DNA of 64,000 nucleotides from Pezizomycotina sp. ARF18. Taxonomy: Eukaryota > Ascomycota. Below, in pieces: positions 50,136-61,657 of the stretch (positions within the stretch are counted from its first letter, which is position 1; the number at the start of each line of letters is the position of its first letter). A model generated the notes under the pieces. It was not told where the DNA came from, did no database searches, and was given only the letters and a program-made list of their open reading frames with translations. The DNA is taken from the NCBI GenBank assembly GCA_002224055.1, contig AZLU01000001.1, positions 749,320 to 813,319 on the forward strand. Direction: 5' to 3'. The translations under genes and the position numbers were made by a program.

Positions 50136-50600
50136 TTATTTCTCTTCGGTGTCTTCTTCTTGGTAATCATCATCAGGCTTCAGATCGGCTAAACTGAATA
50201 CGCCACCAATATATTCATCTTTAGCAGCGTTCATCGATCGACTTCCCAACACCTTCCAAAAGCAACCGTTCGTATGTCATTTAATACTTCCTCGCGCGAG
50301 CTTCTTGCCAGTAGGGTCATATTTCCGAGGATAGAACCATATCCTCTAATCGAACCTGTAAATTAAAACTTTAAAAAAATATGGCGAGACTGGAGTCCAC
50401 GTACTGGAGAGAGAAAACATATTTATATTCTTGAGGAACGTCAAATCGCTTGCATCTAGTCTGAAACGTTTTTGCAATCCAATCTTCTGTCAGCGTCCGA
50501 TCCGCGAATTGTTCTAAACGATCTATGCGATGCTTGCGGTGTCAGAGTTCTCAGTATTGTCTTCGGCTTATAAGCTTTCGCCTCTCCGGCTTCGATAATT
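50136..50600 (-). pseudogene. Copy A of a diverged, spliced, duplicated gene
   Basis: The first readable exon gives RLEQFADRTLTEDWIAKTFQ and RFDVPQEYKYVFSL. A 49-base intron at 50,356-50,404 has a GTACGT donor and a TTTACAG acceptor. The second exon shows FYPRKYDPTGKKLAR, then in a neighbouring frame YERLLLEGVGKSID, then AAKDEYIGGVFSLADLKPDD and a stop at 50,136. It is interrupted by in-frame stops (for example just after the acceptor) and by frame changes. I do not recognise the protein. A second, differently damaged copy lies at 56,565-56,770 on the other strand. A retained intron in both means duplication at the DNA level rather than retro-copying. Confidence 0.5.
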
Positions 50601-52094
50601 TTTAATTGTCAGCGTACGCTTTTCCAAGGGGCTTAAGACGGGAGAAACTTACTTTCAAGCAGCTTTTCCAGCACTAGTTTCCGTAGATCAGCGAGATAAA
50701 AGTATATACTCGCAGAGAGTTATTGACGAGCTGTCCGATAGTTACTCATATCTAAGCTGGTCTCGGTGCTTTAGTAGGATTTCTTTTTTTCTTGCTCTTG
50801 TATTCCTTGAACTGTCAATAACGAGGGGGTTATTGAAAAACTGAAAATTCCTTCGTCGCGGTTGGAACTTGCGAGGGTCTCCAGACTAGACTCTAGATTA
50901 GCAGCCACGGAGTCCTTTTTATATTTTCTTATGATAGTAGTATTTGTTATTTTTCTTTTTATTCTTTTATTCAAAATCGAAGTACTTATTAATAAGTAAC
51001 GAACTGAAATATTGAAAGGATAAAAGAATAATGAATAATATGAATAAGAGGTTCCCGTGTTATGCACTTATGGACATCCGGCCTTGAGCTCCAGACGCCA
51101 TGCATCGCCGTGATTGAGCTTGAAAGTATTTGTGATACTACGCGCAGGTACACCTCACGTTCTATAAGTATCTCCTCCATAGATACCTCGACAGATACTC
51201 CAAATCATATTAAGTTTATTGTAAGAGGTGGATTAAAGTATTGTTCATAGTATCTGTATTATATAGACTGTGTCTGCGTATTCTTAGGCTAGTGCGATCA
51301 AAAAAAAAAAAAAAAGTCCTGTATGCGTTAAATGGGATAATCATCAGTCGTAAAATACACAATACCAATTAACCTCAGTTAAGCTTATCTTAGTTATTAA
51401 ATTTTAAAGATAGTATAAATGATTTTCCCCCGGTTTTTTTAAGTACTTAGGTAATTATTATAAGTCTAATAGAAAATATTGAGATATGAATGATAGGAGC
51501 TGAAATGAATGTGCCTTATTAGTAGTGTTATTCTACTTCTCCGCTAACCTTGAATGACGATGTGGTAGTTTCCCAGGCACCTTTTAGTTATCTAACGGAG
51601 AGCAAAATATAGCTCCTTTTGGTCTTGGAAGCACGAAATACTTACATTTCAAGCATCAAAGGAAACATCGTTTTGAATATAAAAGGGGATCTATTATTTC
51701 TATGTAAGTTGAGTTGATATATATACTGATCAGTCAACAAAACTCGTTTATACAACGTAAGGCCTCGATGCTGTGGGTTTGTCTTAGCTGAGAGTAGGAT
51801 TAAACAAATAGTTTAAGTAGATCTATATATGGATTATAATTATGGTTTCTAAACTAAGAACATTAAAGATAGTATCAGTTCAGGTTTTTTATCGACTTGT
51901 CCCCTCAGCTCCTTTCGCAAAAAATGCAAACATTCATTAACAGGTTTTATGTATATAAGAATTGTAAAGAACGTGGTCAAGCTAATTAGCTCATTGTTAT
52001 TATAACGATAAGATGTTGTTCGTTTGTTTTCTCCGTTGAGGATCCCATTAGATATAGCTTTTTAAGCCAGTGTAATGCTAGTTTTAGGAACGGT
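50601..52094. other. A/T-rich spacer downstream of the lectin gene
   Basis: No coding region is recognised. A poly-A of about 16 lies near 51,301. The right end should hold the lectin 3' UTR. Confidence 0.4.
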
Positions 52095-53535
52095 TTAGAC
52101 AATGACGCCACCGAGAGACTCCCATCCACCCCACTGCTTGCCATCCAAACTTGTGCCAGCAGGCGGAATCAGTACCGGCTCCGAACAGATCGAGCCTGCC
52201 AGCACTCCAGGCAACACCTGCAATCGCGGACTCCAAGACTCCGCCGAGGGACTCCCAGCCACTCCACTGCTGGCCGTCCCAGGCCTGGTGCCACATGGCA
52301 GAATCGGTACCGATACCGAAGACATCGAGGCGGTTAGCGGCCCAGGAGATGGCAGTCGGATAGAGACGAGGACGCCACCGAGCGATTGCCACCCGCTCCA
52401 CGTCTGACCGTTCCAGGCGGTGTGCCAGAGGGCGCTGTCGGTTCCGATGCCGAAAACGTCGAGCCTGTTGACGCCCCAGGAGACGGCGCGGGGAGGTTGG
52501 ATGAGGACCCCGCCGAGGGATTGCCACGCGCCCAGGCGGCGCCGCTCCACCACGTGTGCCAGAGGGCTTGTCGGTACCGAGAGCGAAGACGTCGATGCGG
52601 TTGGGGCCCCAGCAGACGGCGTTGGGCTCGGAGGTGATGACGCCACCGAGGGATTCCCAACCGCCCCAGGCGGCTCCATTCCACATTTATGCCAGAGAGC
52701 GTTGTCGGTACCGCGAGCGAAGATGTCAAGACGGTTAGGGCCCCAGGACACAGCAGACGGGTTAGAGGTAAGAACGCCACCCAGAGACTCCCAGCCGCCC
52801 CAGGTTTTACCATCCCACCATTTGTGCCAGAGGGCCTTGTCAGTTCCAACGGTGAAGACGTCGATGCGGTCGGGGCCCCACGAGACGGCAGCAGGAGGAG
52901 ACTCCAAAACGCCACCGAGGACTCCCAGCCTCCCAGTGCTGGCCGTCCACCACTTGTGCCACATGGCCTGGTCAGTGCCGATGGCGAAGACGTCGAGGCG
53001 CCCGGACTCCCACGAGACCACGGAGGGGACGTTGATGTGGATGTTGGGCTTGCTCGGATGGCCGGGCGGAAGTGATGGGGTAGTGTTGCCGCCGCTGTTA
53101 CTTCCGGGAGCCGGGCTGGTGTTTCCAGGGCTAGTAGTGCCGGAACCGGGCTTTCCAGAGCCGGAAGAGCTTCCGGAGCCTGGTTTTCCGTCACCGGAGT
53201 TACCAGTACTGGGCTGCCGGAACCTGGCTTTCCGCTGCCTGAGCTGCTGGAACCAGGCTTTCCAGAGCCCGAGCTGCCAGACCCAGGCTTACCGGAACCA
53301 GAAGAAGAGCCGGAACCAGAGTTGCCGGAACTGCCCTCGACCGGGTTACCGTACTTGTCGCAAAGCTCGCCGTCGGCATTGATGTAGACTCCCACCTCGA
53401 TGTTAGCCGGAGCGGAGTGGCTGCTGGCGCTCGCCTGGTTGCGGGCGATGATAGCGTTAGCAACGGGAGCTGTCGGGATGGCACTGACCGTGGCAGCGCA
53501 GTAGGCCAGGATGGCCGTGATTACAGACGGCTCAT
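52095..53535 (-). CDS. Secreted PLL-type lectin, seven repeats
   Basis: An ATG at 53,535 starts a signal peptide (MSRL, then [15 protein letters not shown]), followed by about 45 residues including [17 protein letters not shown] Gly/Ser linker built on [10 protein letters not shown] repeats comes next. Seven repeats follow, each of the form [37 protein letters not shown]. This is the DUF346/PLL family, first known from Photorhabdus lectins, which forms a seven-bladed beta-propeller binding fucose or related sugars. Exactly seven blades can be counted, so the propeller looks complete. Conserved W-H and GTD positions recur in most blades. The reading frame changes about five or six times along the gene, so it is either affected by sequence errors or recently inactivated. 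Such lectins in fungi may bind host or competitor glycans; that role is inferred. Confidence 0.8.
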
Positions 53536-56500
53536 TTTTTTTATATATATTAAGTTATTAATGTATTAAGCTTCGTTAAGGAAGTAGTAAAGAGAGGAAT
53601 GGACGATATTCAAAAAGAATGAATGAATAGAAAAGAGAGTGAATGTTACAGTTTTTTTTGCTGAAGAGAGCGGATGGGGGAAGCTGCCTTGCAGACACTG
53701 AAGCTGTGGTGAGGAAAGAAAGGAAAACCGATGAAGGGGGGAATCGGGGAGAGTTATATAGACTTTTTTTTTCTGAAATTGACGATTGAACGGAAAACTG
53801 CTACGATCGTTTGAACCTTGCCGTCTTCGGGTTTCGATATCGACATCCTCAGGAGACTACTAGCTCGTACAAACTTCTATTGCCAAGTATCACATGCACG
53901 AGGGCGTGGTCGTACATTGTGGCAGGCAATGCATAGAAGCTCTGCGAAAAAAAAAAAACAACATTCGGATATCACGCACTGTGAACCTGTCCTAGTCGCA
54001 CTCGCACTCGCAGTTCTCACGAAGGCCCTCCAACGCTCCGTACTCATCTCTTGTGCAACGCTTTGAAGCTTACCAATCCGCGATAAGGGTTTGTTATTCA
54101 TGAAAAGTATAAAGGAAAATAACCTGTGCATTGATCACTGATGATAACCCGCCCCAAAATAGCTATAGCTTCTTTATCGAAGGGAAGTGATTGACAGTTT
54201 CCCATTCGCAAAGAAAACGCGATAGGGGAGGACCCACTAACCGCGGGCAGCCGCCAAGGGTGCATTTAGGTAAATGGTATATATTGTACAAGGTGGATGT
54301 TTCATGTCTCGTATTCATTGCTTAAATAAATTGCGAAGAAATCTTCCAGTATTTCTCCATCAACTAACCCTTCTTAAGTCTTAAGGTCCTCCCTAATCGA
54401 ATGGACTCCCACGATAATAGATAAGGAGTTCTCCACAACTTTTATTATAAAAATCTGTCCAAGACCAATAAGGTGGGCATATAAATGGTTGCTAGCTATT
54501 ATGCATGAACACTTGTAATAAATAACGGTTTTGCCGATCAAGGATCCAATATCGTCTATTTAAGCGAGAGGTATTGATGCCATCGCATAGAACCCTTGTC
54601 ATCTCGCTCTGTAATTGCGATTTCAATGCCTTTTGACACGCGATAGCTGCATATATATAAGGAAAGACAGGTCTTTTGTCTTGACCGAGTTTTTCTTCTC
54701 TAGTTACTAGCGTAGAAAGGAAATGTTCTATGCCGGAACTCAGAAAGAAAGTTTTAAAGTTTAAAAGGGATCTGCCCACATGTGCACGACCGAACACAGA
54801 AGGCAAAGGGAGAGACAAAGGTTTTCGTCAAAAGCGCATGCTCATGAGGCCTTCCACGCCTTATCCGATCATTGGTCCATCGCTGTTAAAGTACATGTCA
54901 AAAAGAATTATATTCTTCCACGAATAGCATCTCGATCGTAACGAGGGTATCTCTGTCAACACAAGATTGCGCGATCCTCGTCGTTACCTTGTTGATCCTT
55001 TAGCAAAACTCTGCCGCGTAGTACGTTCATCAATTCACCTTGACAGGAGCTTTTTTAATATTACGGAAAAGCTTATAACGTCTTTTTCGCTTGGAGCCGA
55101 GGGGTGTAACGTAACATTTTGGTAGTAGTAGGAGTTTAGATATCGATAGATGGGGAGCTTTTCTAGATCAAAAATGTTGAATTCGTATTCGCAGGCCGCA
55201 GAAGCAGGGCAGACAGCTCAAATTTTCCATAAACCTGCGAATATTGCAGCGGATCGGTGCGAAGAGTTTATCACTTCTGGGAGACGAAAAATAACGTGAA
55301 TAATAAGGCGGTAAACCTCAACTTTGCAAACTCGGAGCACTGTTCCTTCAAGAAAAAAAAAAAAAAAATTACGATCATGAAATTATTATAATTTACATAT
55401 AAAGGGATTGTTTTTCTCAATGATACTGAAAGCCATTGGGAACTCTAAGGTTTTATTGCTGTTTTTGACAACAAAGTTTTTTCTGGGTAATCATCGTCTG
55501 CGGTGAAGATCGCACCGTATCCTGGATTCCTGGTCGCAATTTTTTTTTTTTCTAGTCCGCTGAGGCGGCTCGCTTAACCCGCTGAAAAGGGACAAATTTA
55601 TAGGCAGGGCACCCTACCGTAAGGCCGTATAACAAAAGCGCAGCCCTATAGAGACTGAGCTATAAAAACAACCCGTAGAAAAGCGCTGCCATGAGTATGG
55701 GATTGATAACCTGCGTGCCGCAGAGAGCGCAGACATCTTTGGATTATCGTGAGAGCTCTCAATATGCAAGCAATGGGAGGCTTCATCAATGCAACTTCTC
55801 CCATCGAATCACGACCTCTGAAGATCTTAAAGCTAGAGAGCTGGTCCATGCCGTGGTCATTACGATAAGAAGATTTAGGTATCTACTAATTGTGGTTTTT
55901 AAAATTATTAAAGCTTGGGATAGATTTCTTTTTTCCGCATATCTGGCGATGATCCGGAATCTGCCTGGCCTCCTAATAATAAATCTAGCTTTTTTTCCGT
56001 GATCGGCTCGAAGGCGGTGTTATCCCTCCGTTACAAAAGCGCAGGGTTCTGTCTATCGCGTTCTTTAAGAAACTTGCGAAGATTGTCAATTTTCTGCACT
56101 CTCGAGACGTTTCTTGACCTTACGCCCGCATTTGTGGCATAGAGCTCTATGCTATGAACAATTCCTTACGGGGATCAAAATTGACCAAGTCGTTAAATAA
56201 TTTAATTCAAATGTTCTCTCCTGGTGTTCACGTCGGGTTTTTTATTTTATGTTATTTTATTTTGCTTCCAGGGTCGAAACTGTTGATGCGTGAAGTTCCA
56301 CGGAGTAGATATTGTGGTTTGCTAGCTTACACTTATAATATAAAATGTAGCCCCTACCGTGATTAAATAAGAGGCAGTAGAGAGGTCATCCATAGAATCC
56401 CTTGAGATTCAATGAACTCGACAAGCTTGAGTTAGGTTTAACAAGGATCGTGCATTTTCCTACCTACAATTGTCCTATTTAGAACCTAGAGCACTTGTAA

Positions 56501-56564
56501 TAACAAGAAATCGTATCCCTATTCTTTCGTTTCAACTGCACTGACCTGATAAACGAGGAGTTTC
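53536..56564. other. Spacer, no gene recognised
   Basis: The left end is the lectin promoter, with a TATATATA run at about 53,542-53,550 directly before its start codon. Frames at 54,492-54,818 (minus) and 55,691-56,002 (plus) are open but unrecognised. Confidence 0.4.
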
Positions 56565-56930
56565 TTAAAAAAAAAATTTCTCTAATAAAAATGCTTAATT
56601 TATAGATTCAAATGCCAGGAAACGAACTTGCTCACGGAGGTATGACGAGCTGGCAAGGCCACTTATACAAAACAAATCCTTAAAATGAAATACGAACGGT
56701 TGTTCTTAGAAGGTGTCGGGAAGTCAATTGATGACGCTGCTCAGAGCACGAGACCGACGAGTTCGTCAGTTTCGCTGACGCGCAGCTTGATTGTGACCGG
56801 GAAGAAGAAGAATAAAAGGCCCCTCTTTCCTTTGTCTCGTACCCAAACCCTAGTAATTAATTTTGGCTCCTGCGGGAAAATAATAGAGAACCCTTTTAAT
56901 ATAAAGAAAGTTTTATGAGTTCCAAAGAAT
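56565..56930 (+). pseudogene. Copy B of the diverged, spliced, duplicated gene
   Basis: From about 56,609 the plus strand has TTAATTTATAG, matching the acceptor of copy A, then YERLFLEGVGKSIDDAAQ. Over about 50 bases around this motif the two copies differ at only a handful of positions, mostly transitions. Upstream, TATGAC...CTGGCAAG also lines up with copy A. After SIDDAA the sequences diverge completely. Exon 1 of copy A is not found here. It is a fragment. Confidence 0.5.
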
Positions 56931-57372
56931 TTTATCCGTGTTTCCATATTTCATGTTTTGGGCTGAGATACTGAGTGTTTCGAGGGACTTGAAAGTAGCT
57001 GACGATATAGGAGTATAAGAGCTGAATATAACAAAAAAATTGACGAAATGCAAGCCCGAGTGATATAAAGAAATACTATTATTAAATTATATTACGATTA
57101 CGCATAGAAGATTATTGCAAATTACTAGCAACGCTAAAGAAACAGGAGAAAGTAGCAAATGAAGTAAGCATCTATGTACGTAGTAGTCTCAGTACAAAAA
57201 AAACTAGACGCGATGTTCGCTAACGTTGCGGCTACAATTTTCAAGAACAAGTTGTTTTTGCTTGATAATACTACTATACTTGATACTAAAGATTAGTTTT
57301 CCCGCTCCTTTGCTCTTAGTAGTGAAAAGGTTGTAACTGAACATACCAATCAAATTTGAAACCAATGTCTCC
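56931..57372. other. Spacer downstream of XLF
   Basis: A/T-rich sequence with no coding signal; it should hold the XLF 3' UTR. Confidence 0.4.
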
Positions 57373-59182
57373 TCAGAACTTCCGGTGTTTCTTAGGAGGT
57401 GCCCTTCGTTGCGCGTCTAATTTCTTCGCCAGCTCGGCTCTTTTCCTGTCCGCGGCATCTTCCATCTGTTCCGGTGACTTTATCCGAGCAAGCCGGCTCG
57501 AACTCGACGCTTCGGCAGTTTTTTCGTGACCCTATATGATCCAAACAATCAACATACGTTGCCGTAAGAATAGAAGTTGGAAACTACCAGCTTTACCTCT
57601 TCGTCACTATCCACCTTGCGCTTGCTCGGTATTTGATCCGGATCATCATCATCTGGCGCCTTCTTCCGACCGATCGTCCGTAACACCTTACCCGTTTTCT
57701 TCGGAGCCGGAGCAGCAGGAGCTTCGTTATCTGTCGTTTCGTTGGATTTCATCTCGACGTCGTCCTCCGGCGGCGGTTTTTTGCCGCCGATCTTGCCTTT
57801 GATTGTACCAATCTTTGCCTTCGGAGGCGGCGGCGGAGCTTCGTCTGCTTCTTCGTCGGTAGTTTCGTCGTCGTCGATCTTTGTTCTTGCTTCTGTTCGG
57901 TCGTTCATTGCCGTACGGACGAATCTACGTTTTCGCCTTTAGCCATGTCGAGGTCCTCGGGGGAATCCTGTGCGTCCTTTGGTGCTACGCGGATGCCGTG
58001 GGCATGTCCAGGTCCTCGTCATCGTCATTGGTCTGAAATAGTTAGCCATCGCCCAATTATTACATTGATGAGTATTTCATCTATACATACCGTGTCGCCA
58101 TCCTCCTTCGTCATCGGTAGAGGAGATTGTCTTGGCGGGGAAGAGCGTCTCGGCGGAGGTGTCTTCAGGCGCTTTAAAGAGTCCGTCAGTTATGATTCTC
58201 AACCAAAGTTTTCCACAGTAGTAAATAAAATCTTACCTCGAATGAGCTCTCCGATAGTAGCGTCGGCTCCCTCCTACTCGGCGCAGGTTTATCCTCTTCC
58301 GGACTCTGCTTCTCGCGCTTCTGCTTGCCCTTCCAGTTCGACCACCACTCGCTAAAACCGCTGTGCTTCAATTGAAGCTTCATGTTTACCGTACCGAAGG
58401 ATTTATTAAACAGTCCGTCCTTCTGACTATTCTCGTAATCTATCTCCTTCCTCCATTTTGCCTCGTCGAACCGCACGAGCTCATCGATAGAAGTACTAAG
58501 CTTCCTTCCGGGAAAGACATTCCGCATATCGACCTTCATCTCCCTCAGCTTATCAAGCATCCGCTGGCTCGCAACATCTTTCTCCTGAATAATCGAAATC
58601 AGCGAATTCACCTGCTCCGTAAGCACCGCCCGGCCGCCAACGCGGGTAGCATCACCAGCGTAGCGAATTGATCGCGCGGCAACGGCCTCAACCGGAACTT
58701 CCATACTAAGGGCCGCAGCGGCTTGGGAAGCTCCTCCCGGGTGGTGATGAGGATCTGACAGCCTCCGTCGTCGTGGTCGGTGGACTTCCTAATGTCCAGC
58801 TCGACGTCGACGTGGCCGTGACAAGATCCGCCGCCACCCGTGAGGCCGTCGCGCAGCTTCGATAGCAGGATTCCCAGTTGGGATTCGTCGGTCGTGGGGT
58901 CGATCGAGGCTTCGCTGTCCTCTGTTATCGTTTTTTATTAGTTAATTTTGTTAACCCCATGACATCATCGCAGATGATACCAAAAAAAAAAAAAAAAAAA
59001 AGAAAAGAAAAAAAAGCACGAACCTGCTCTGTCGTGGATTCTGCTCTTGGAGAGGACTCGCCCAGACGTGTGTCATGTCGGTCATGTAGATGCTGTAATT
59101 TGTCGACGTGAAATCTCGGCGCAGGAACAGCGGCGGGTATGAAGCGCTGGGGACGATAGCGGAAAGGCTCCCACAGCGACAT
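57373..59182 (-). CDS. Non-homologous end-joining factor XLF / Nej1
   Basis: The ATG at 59,182 begins MSLWEPFRYRPQRFIPAAVP, then (after one slip) YSIYMTDMTHVWASPLQEQN, the XLF head-domain strands. An intron containing a poly-A/T tract follows (about 58,925-59,022). Exon 2 reads EASIDPTTDESQLGILLSKL, VDVELDIRKSTD, KPLRPLVWKFRLRPLPRDQF, ending the head. The stalk coil is LTEQVNSLISIIQEKDVASQ, RMLDKLREMKVDMRNVFPGR, then FSEWWSNWKGKQK. The tail is acidic and Lys/Pro-rich, with IGTIKGKIGGKK and VLRTIGRKK, and ends APPKKHRKF at 57,373. XLF bridges Ku and DNA ligase IV-Lif1 at double-strand breaks in the nucleus. The basic-plus-Phe C-terminus resembles the Ku-binding motif of this family. Introns near 58,190-58,235, 58,034-58,092 and 57,530-57,590 are likely. 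Confidence in the family is high; exon edges are less sure. Confidence 0.88.
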
Positions 59183-61500
59183 CGTGTCCCGGATTCCATG
59201 GCGGGTGGTGTCGGTACGAAGCCTGCCGGAGAAGTTAACGATCCTTGGGCGACCTGAGCCTTGAACGAGTGAGGATAACGACAGGAAGGGAAAGGGGGAG
59301 AGGGCGACAAAAAAAAAAAAGAGTCGTGTTTCTTTTAAATATAGCGGGTTTTAGTACGTGAGGGTAAATACTAAAGCTAAAATAAAGTGTTTCTCTCGGT
59401 TCTTCGGGAGTTTATAAACTCGCTGCTTATCCCGCCCGCAACACCGCGGTTGTGAAGATTATTTTTATCCGCCTATTTTGCTTTTTTCCCTGATTAATCG
59501 CGAACTCACGTGTGTGACTCAACCTGCATCCAAGCAATTTAATTGGTCGACGACGCATCTACGATATCAAAGCTCCTTCTCGCACATTCTCCTGAATTTA
59601 TAGCTCAATTCATCCTATATAAACCGAGAAAATTACTCCCATAATCGAATCTGGTTAGATGGTGATATATATCTGTGGAAGGCTTGTCCATATAATAGTG
59701 ATAGTCTCATGCAGGATTTGCTTTTTAGTTATTCTCAATAATGAAATAGATACTGAGAGTTGCCTATACTGCTTGTTCAACAGACGATATAGCTCTCAGA
59801 TTCGCCACATTGCCATGGAGCCGCCAAAGTTATCGACTAAACTTAAATTTGCCCAAATGATTTTAATAATATTCGCTCTTGACAACCTTGTTTACTAGTA
59901 GAGAGACTGGGTACAAGACAACTTGACAGGGTAAATATAGCAACCTCGCGTGTGCTTTCCGAGGTGCCGCCCTCGTTTACCCCTCTTCCCCCCTCTTCAT
60001 GCTACTAAAGAGAAGCGTCCGACTTAATCTGGTATCATTTCCGAAGGAGATTCAACCTGGTTCTCTAATACCGCGCAGAAATTGTCTTCGCCACTAGATC
60101 GCCAGGTGCTCTTTAGCAACAGAAGATGGGAAGTCGAAAAAGAAGGTCACAAAAGAGAAGATAACCTAAAGAACTCACCGATGAAAATCTCTGAATTTTG
60201 GCCAAAGAGACTTTTCTCGTTGACTTTCAGAAGGATCACTTTAGAATCTCTGGAGAGCGGTAGCATTTCTCTTGTTTTCGTCTCGTCGAGTTATCTAAAA
60301 TCAGTGGCGTGGCTTGGAACTGTACACCATAATATACTATTGAGAAACCACAGCTCCTTGAGGCTATGTCCTCCGTGCCTGCGGTAAATTACACAACAGC
60401 ACGAATGAAAGCGAGGGATGTGGATACCGCGCAAAAGCAGGCCATTTTTCTTCGTGGATCCGTCATTTCATGGGTAGGTGCAGAACGAAAACATCTCGCA
60501 GCTAGGTCACGGAACTACATTTTCCGGCGAATTGATTCATTTGTGCTCGAAGGTTCTCCTGTATACTACTACCACTCGGGTCATAGGCTTGATCTCTAAA
60601 CCTTTATTATTGCCTTGCCCAACTAAACTCGCGCATAGAGTATGTCATTGTACTTCCAATTGATATTTGAGATATACCGAACATGGTAACAGAGTATCAT
60701 GAGCTTTTTTTTTTTCAACCAATTATGATGCATATAAACCCTTGCTCCTAACCCGCGCGCAACATTGGAGCGAGAGCAAGCTTCAGAACGAGCAGATCAA
60801 TTTCCCCATATTTTACAAAAGCTCCTACTGATTGGTCCAAAATACCCCGCATCAACCCCAGCTCCTCCTTCGTCCTCTCATCCTTCGTCTCTTTTTGGAT
60901 CCGTGCGTGAAGTCGAAAAACCCCTAGCTTTCCTATTTCACTCAAATCGTAGGAGGAAAATCGTGCCTAGACCCCCAAGACCCCTCGATCTAGATAAGGT
61001 TTTACCAACTGCTTAAATTTCCCGGTTTTCTCGCGATCGACTATCCCTTGATCCCGGCGGGAGTCGGGGGTCGGGTAATTTACCCGCAAAGGTGCAAAAA
61101 TGTAACGCACATCCCCGGATTGACGGATCGAGCGATCTCCACCTACTTAGTACAAACACCATAGATTTTTGTTTTCATGATGGTCTGGCTGGCTTTTGAT
61201 CATGAATGCGGCATTAGCGGTATGCACATCTTTCCTTATCGAATTATGTTCGATAAACTAAATTCCGATTAATTAGAAACAGAAGTTGGAGTAATGAAAA
61301 TTCCTTTCGACAAGTTGATTACTAGTGGGAACGCAAGCAGTTTGGGCCAATTACGGCTCATTGATACTAGTACCTGGCCAGCCAACAAACCAGCCGTCCG
61401 ACCTTCGTCATGGTTCCAACTTTGAGTGTTTTTATTTTTTATTTTTTTATAGCTGGTGCTGTATATCAAAGGCTGGGGATACAGCTAGTGCTTGAGTAAC
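59183..61500. other. Spacer, no gene recognised
   Basis: This includes the XLF promoter at its left edge. Open frames at 60,082-60,663 and 60,765-61,016 have no recognisable domain. Confidence 0.4.
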
Positions 61501-61508
61501 ATTCAATT

Positions 61509-61516
61509 ATAAAAGG
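61509..61516 (+). promoter_or_regulatory. TATA box of the cysteine-rich secreted gene
   Basis: TATAAAAG lies about 145 bases before the start codon at 61,658. A pyrimidine-rich leader (CCTACCTTTCCC and onward) leads up to the ATG, as is common for strongly expressed fungal genes. Confidence 0.55.
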
Positions 61517-61657
61517 CAGGAGGAAGCCCACTGTCGAGAGAATATCAAGCTTCACATTCTCAAGCATTCACCAGCAGGTTATAGCACACTCAATACATTG
61601 CACCTCTTCCTCTTAGAAACCCTACCTTTCCCTTAAACTACATCCTCACTAGACACA

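Noticed and set aside
52386-53395. Long plus-strand frames opposite the lectin gene
   Set aside because: They mirror the repetitive lectin coding strand, have no start context and show no domain; the minus strand gives the PLL repeats.
55605-55670. tRNA-like segment on the minus strand (TAGCTCAGT-type box)
   Set aside because: A D-arm-like string is present but no matching T-arm GTTCGA box, acceptor stem or anticodon stem could be paired.
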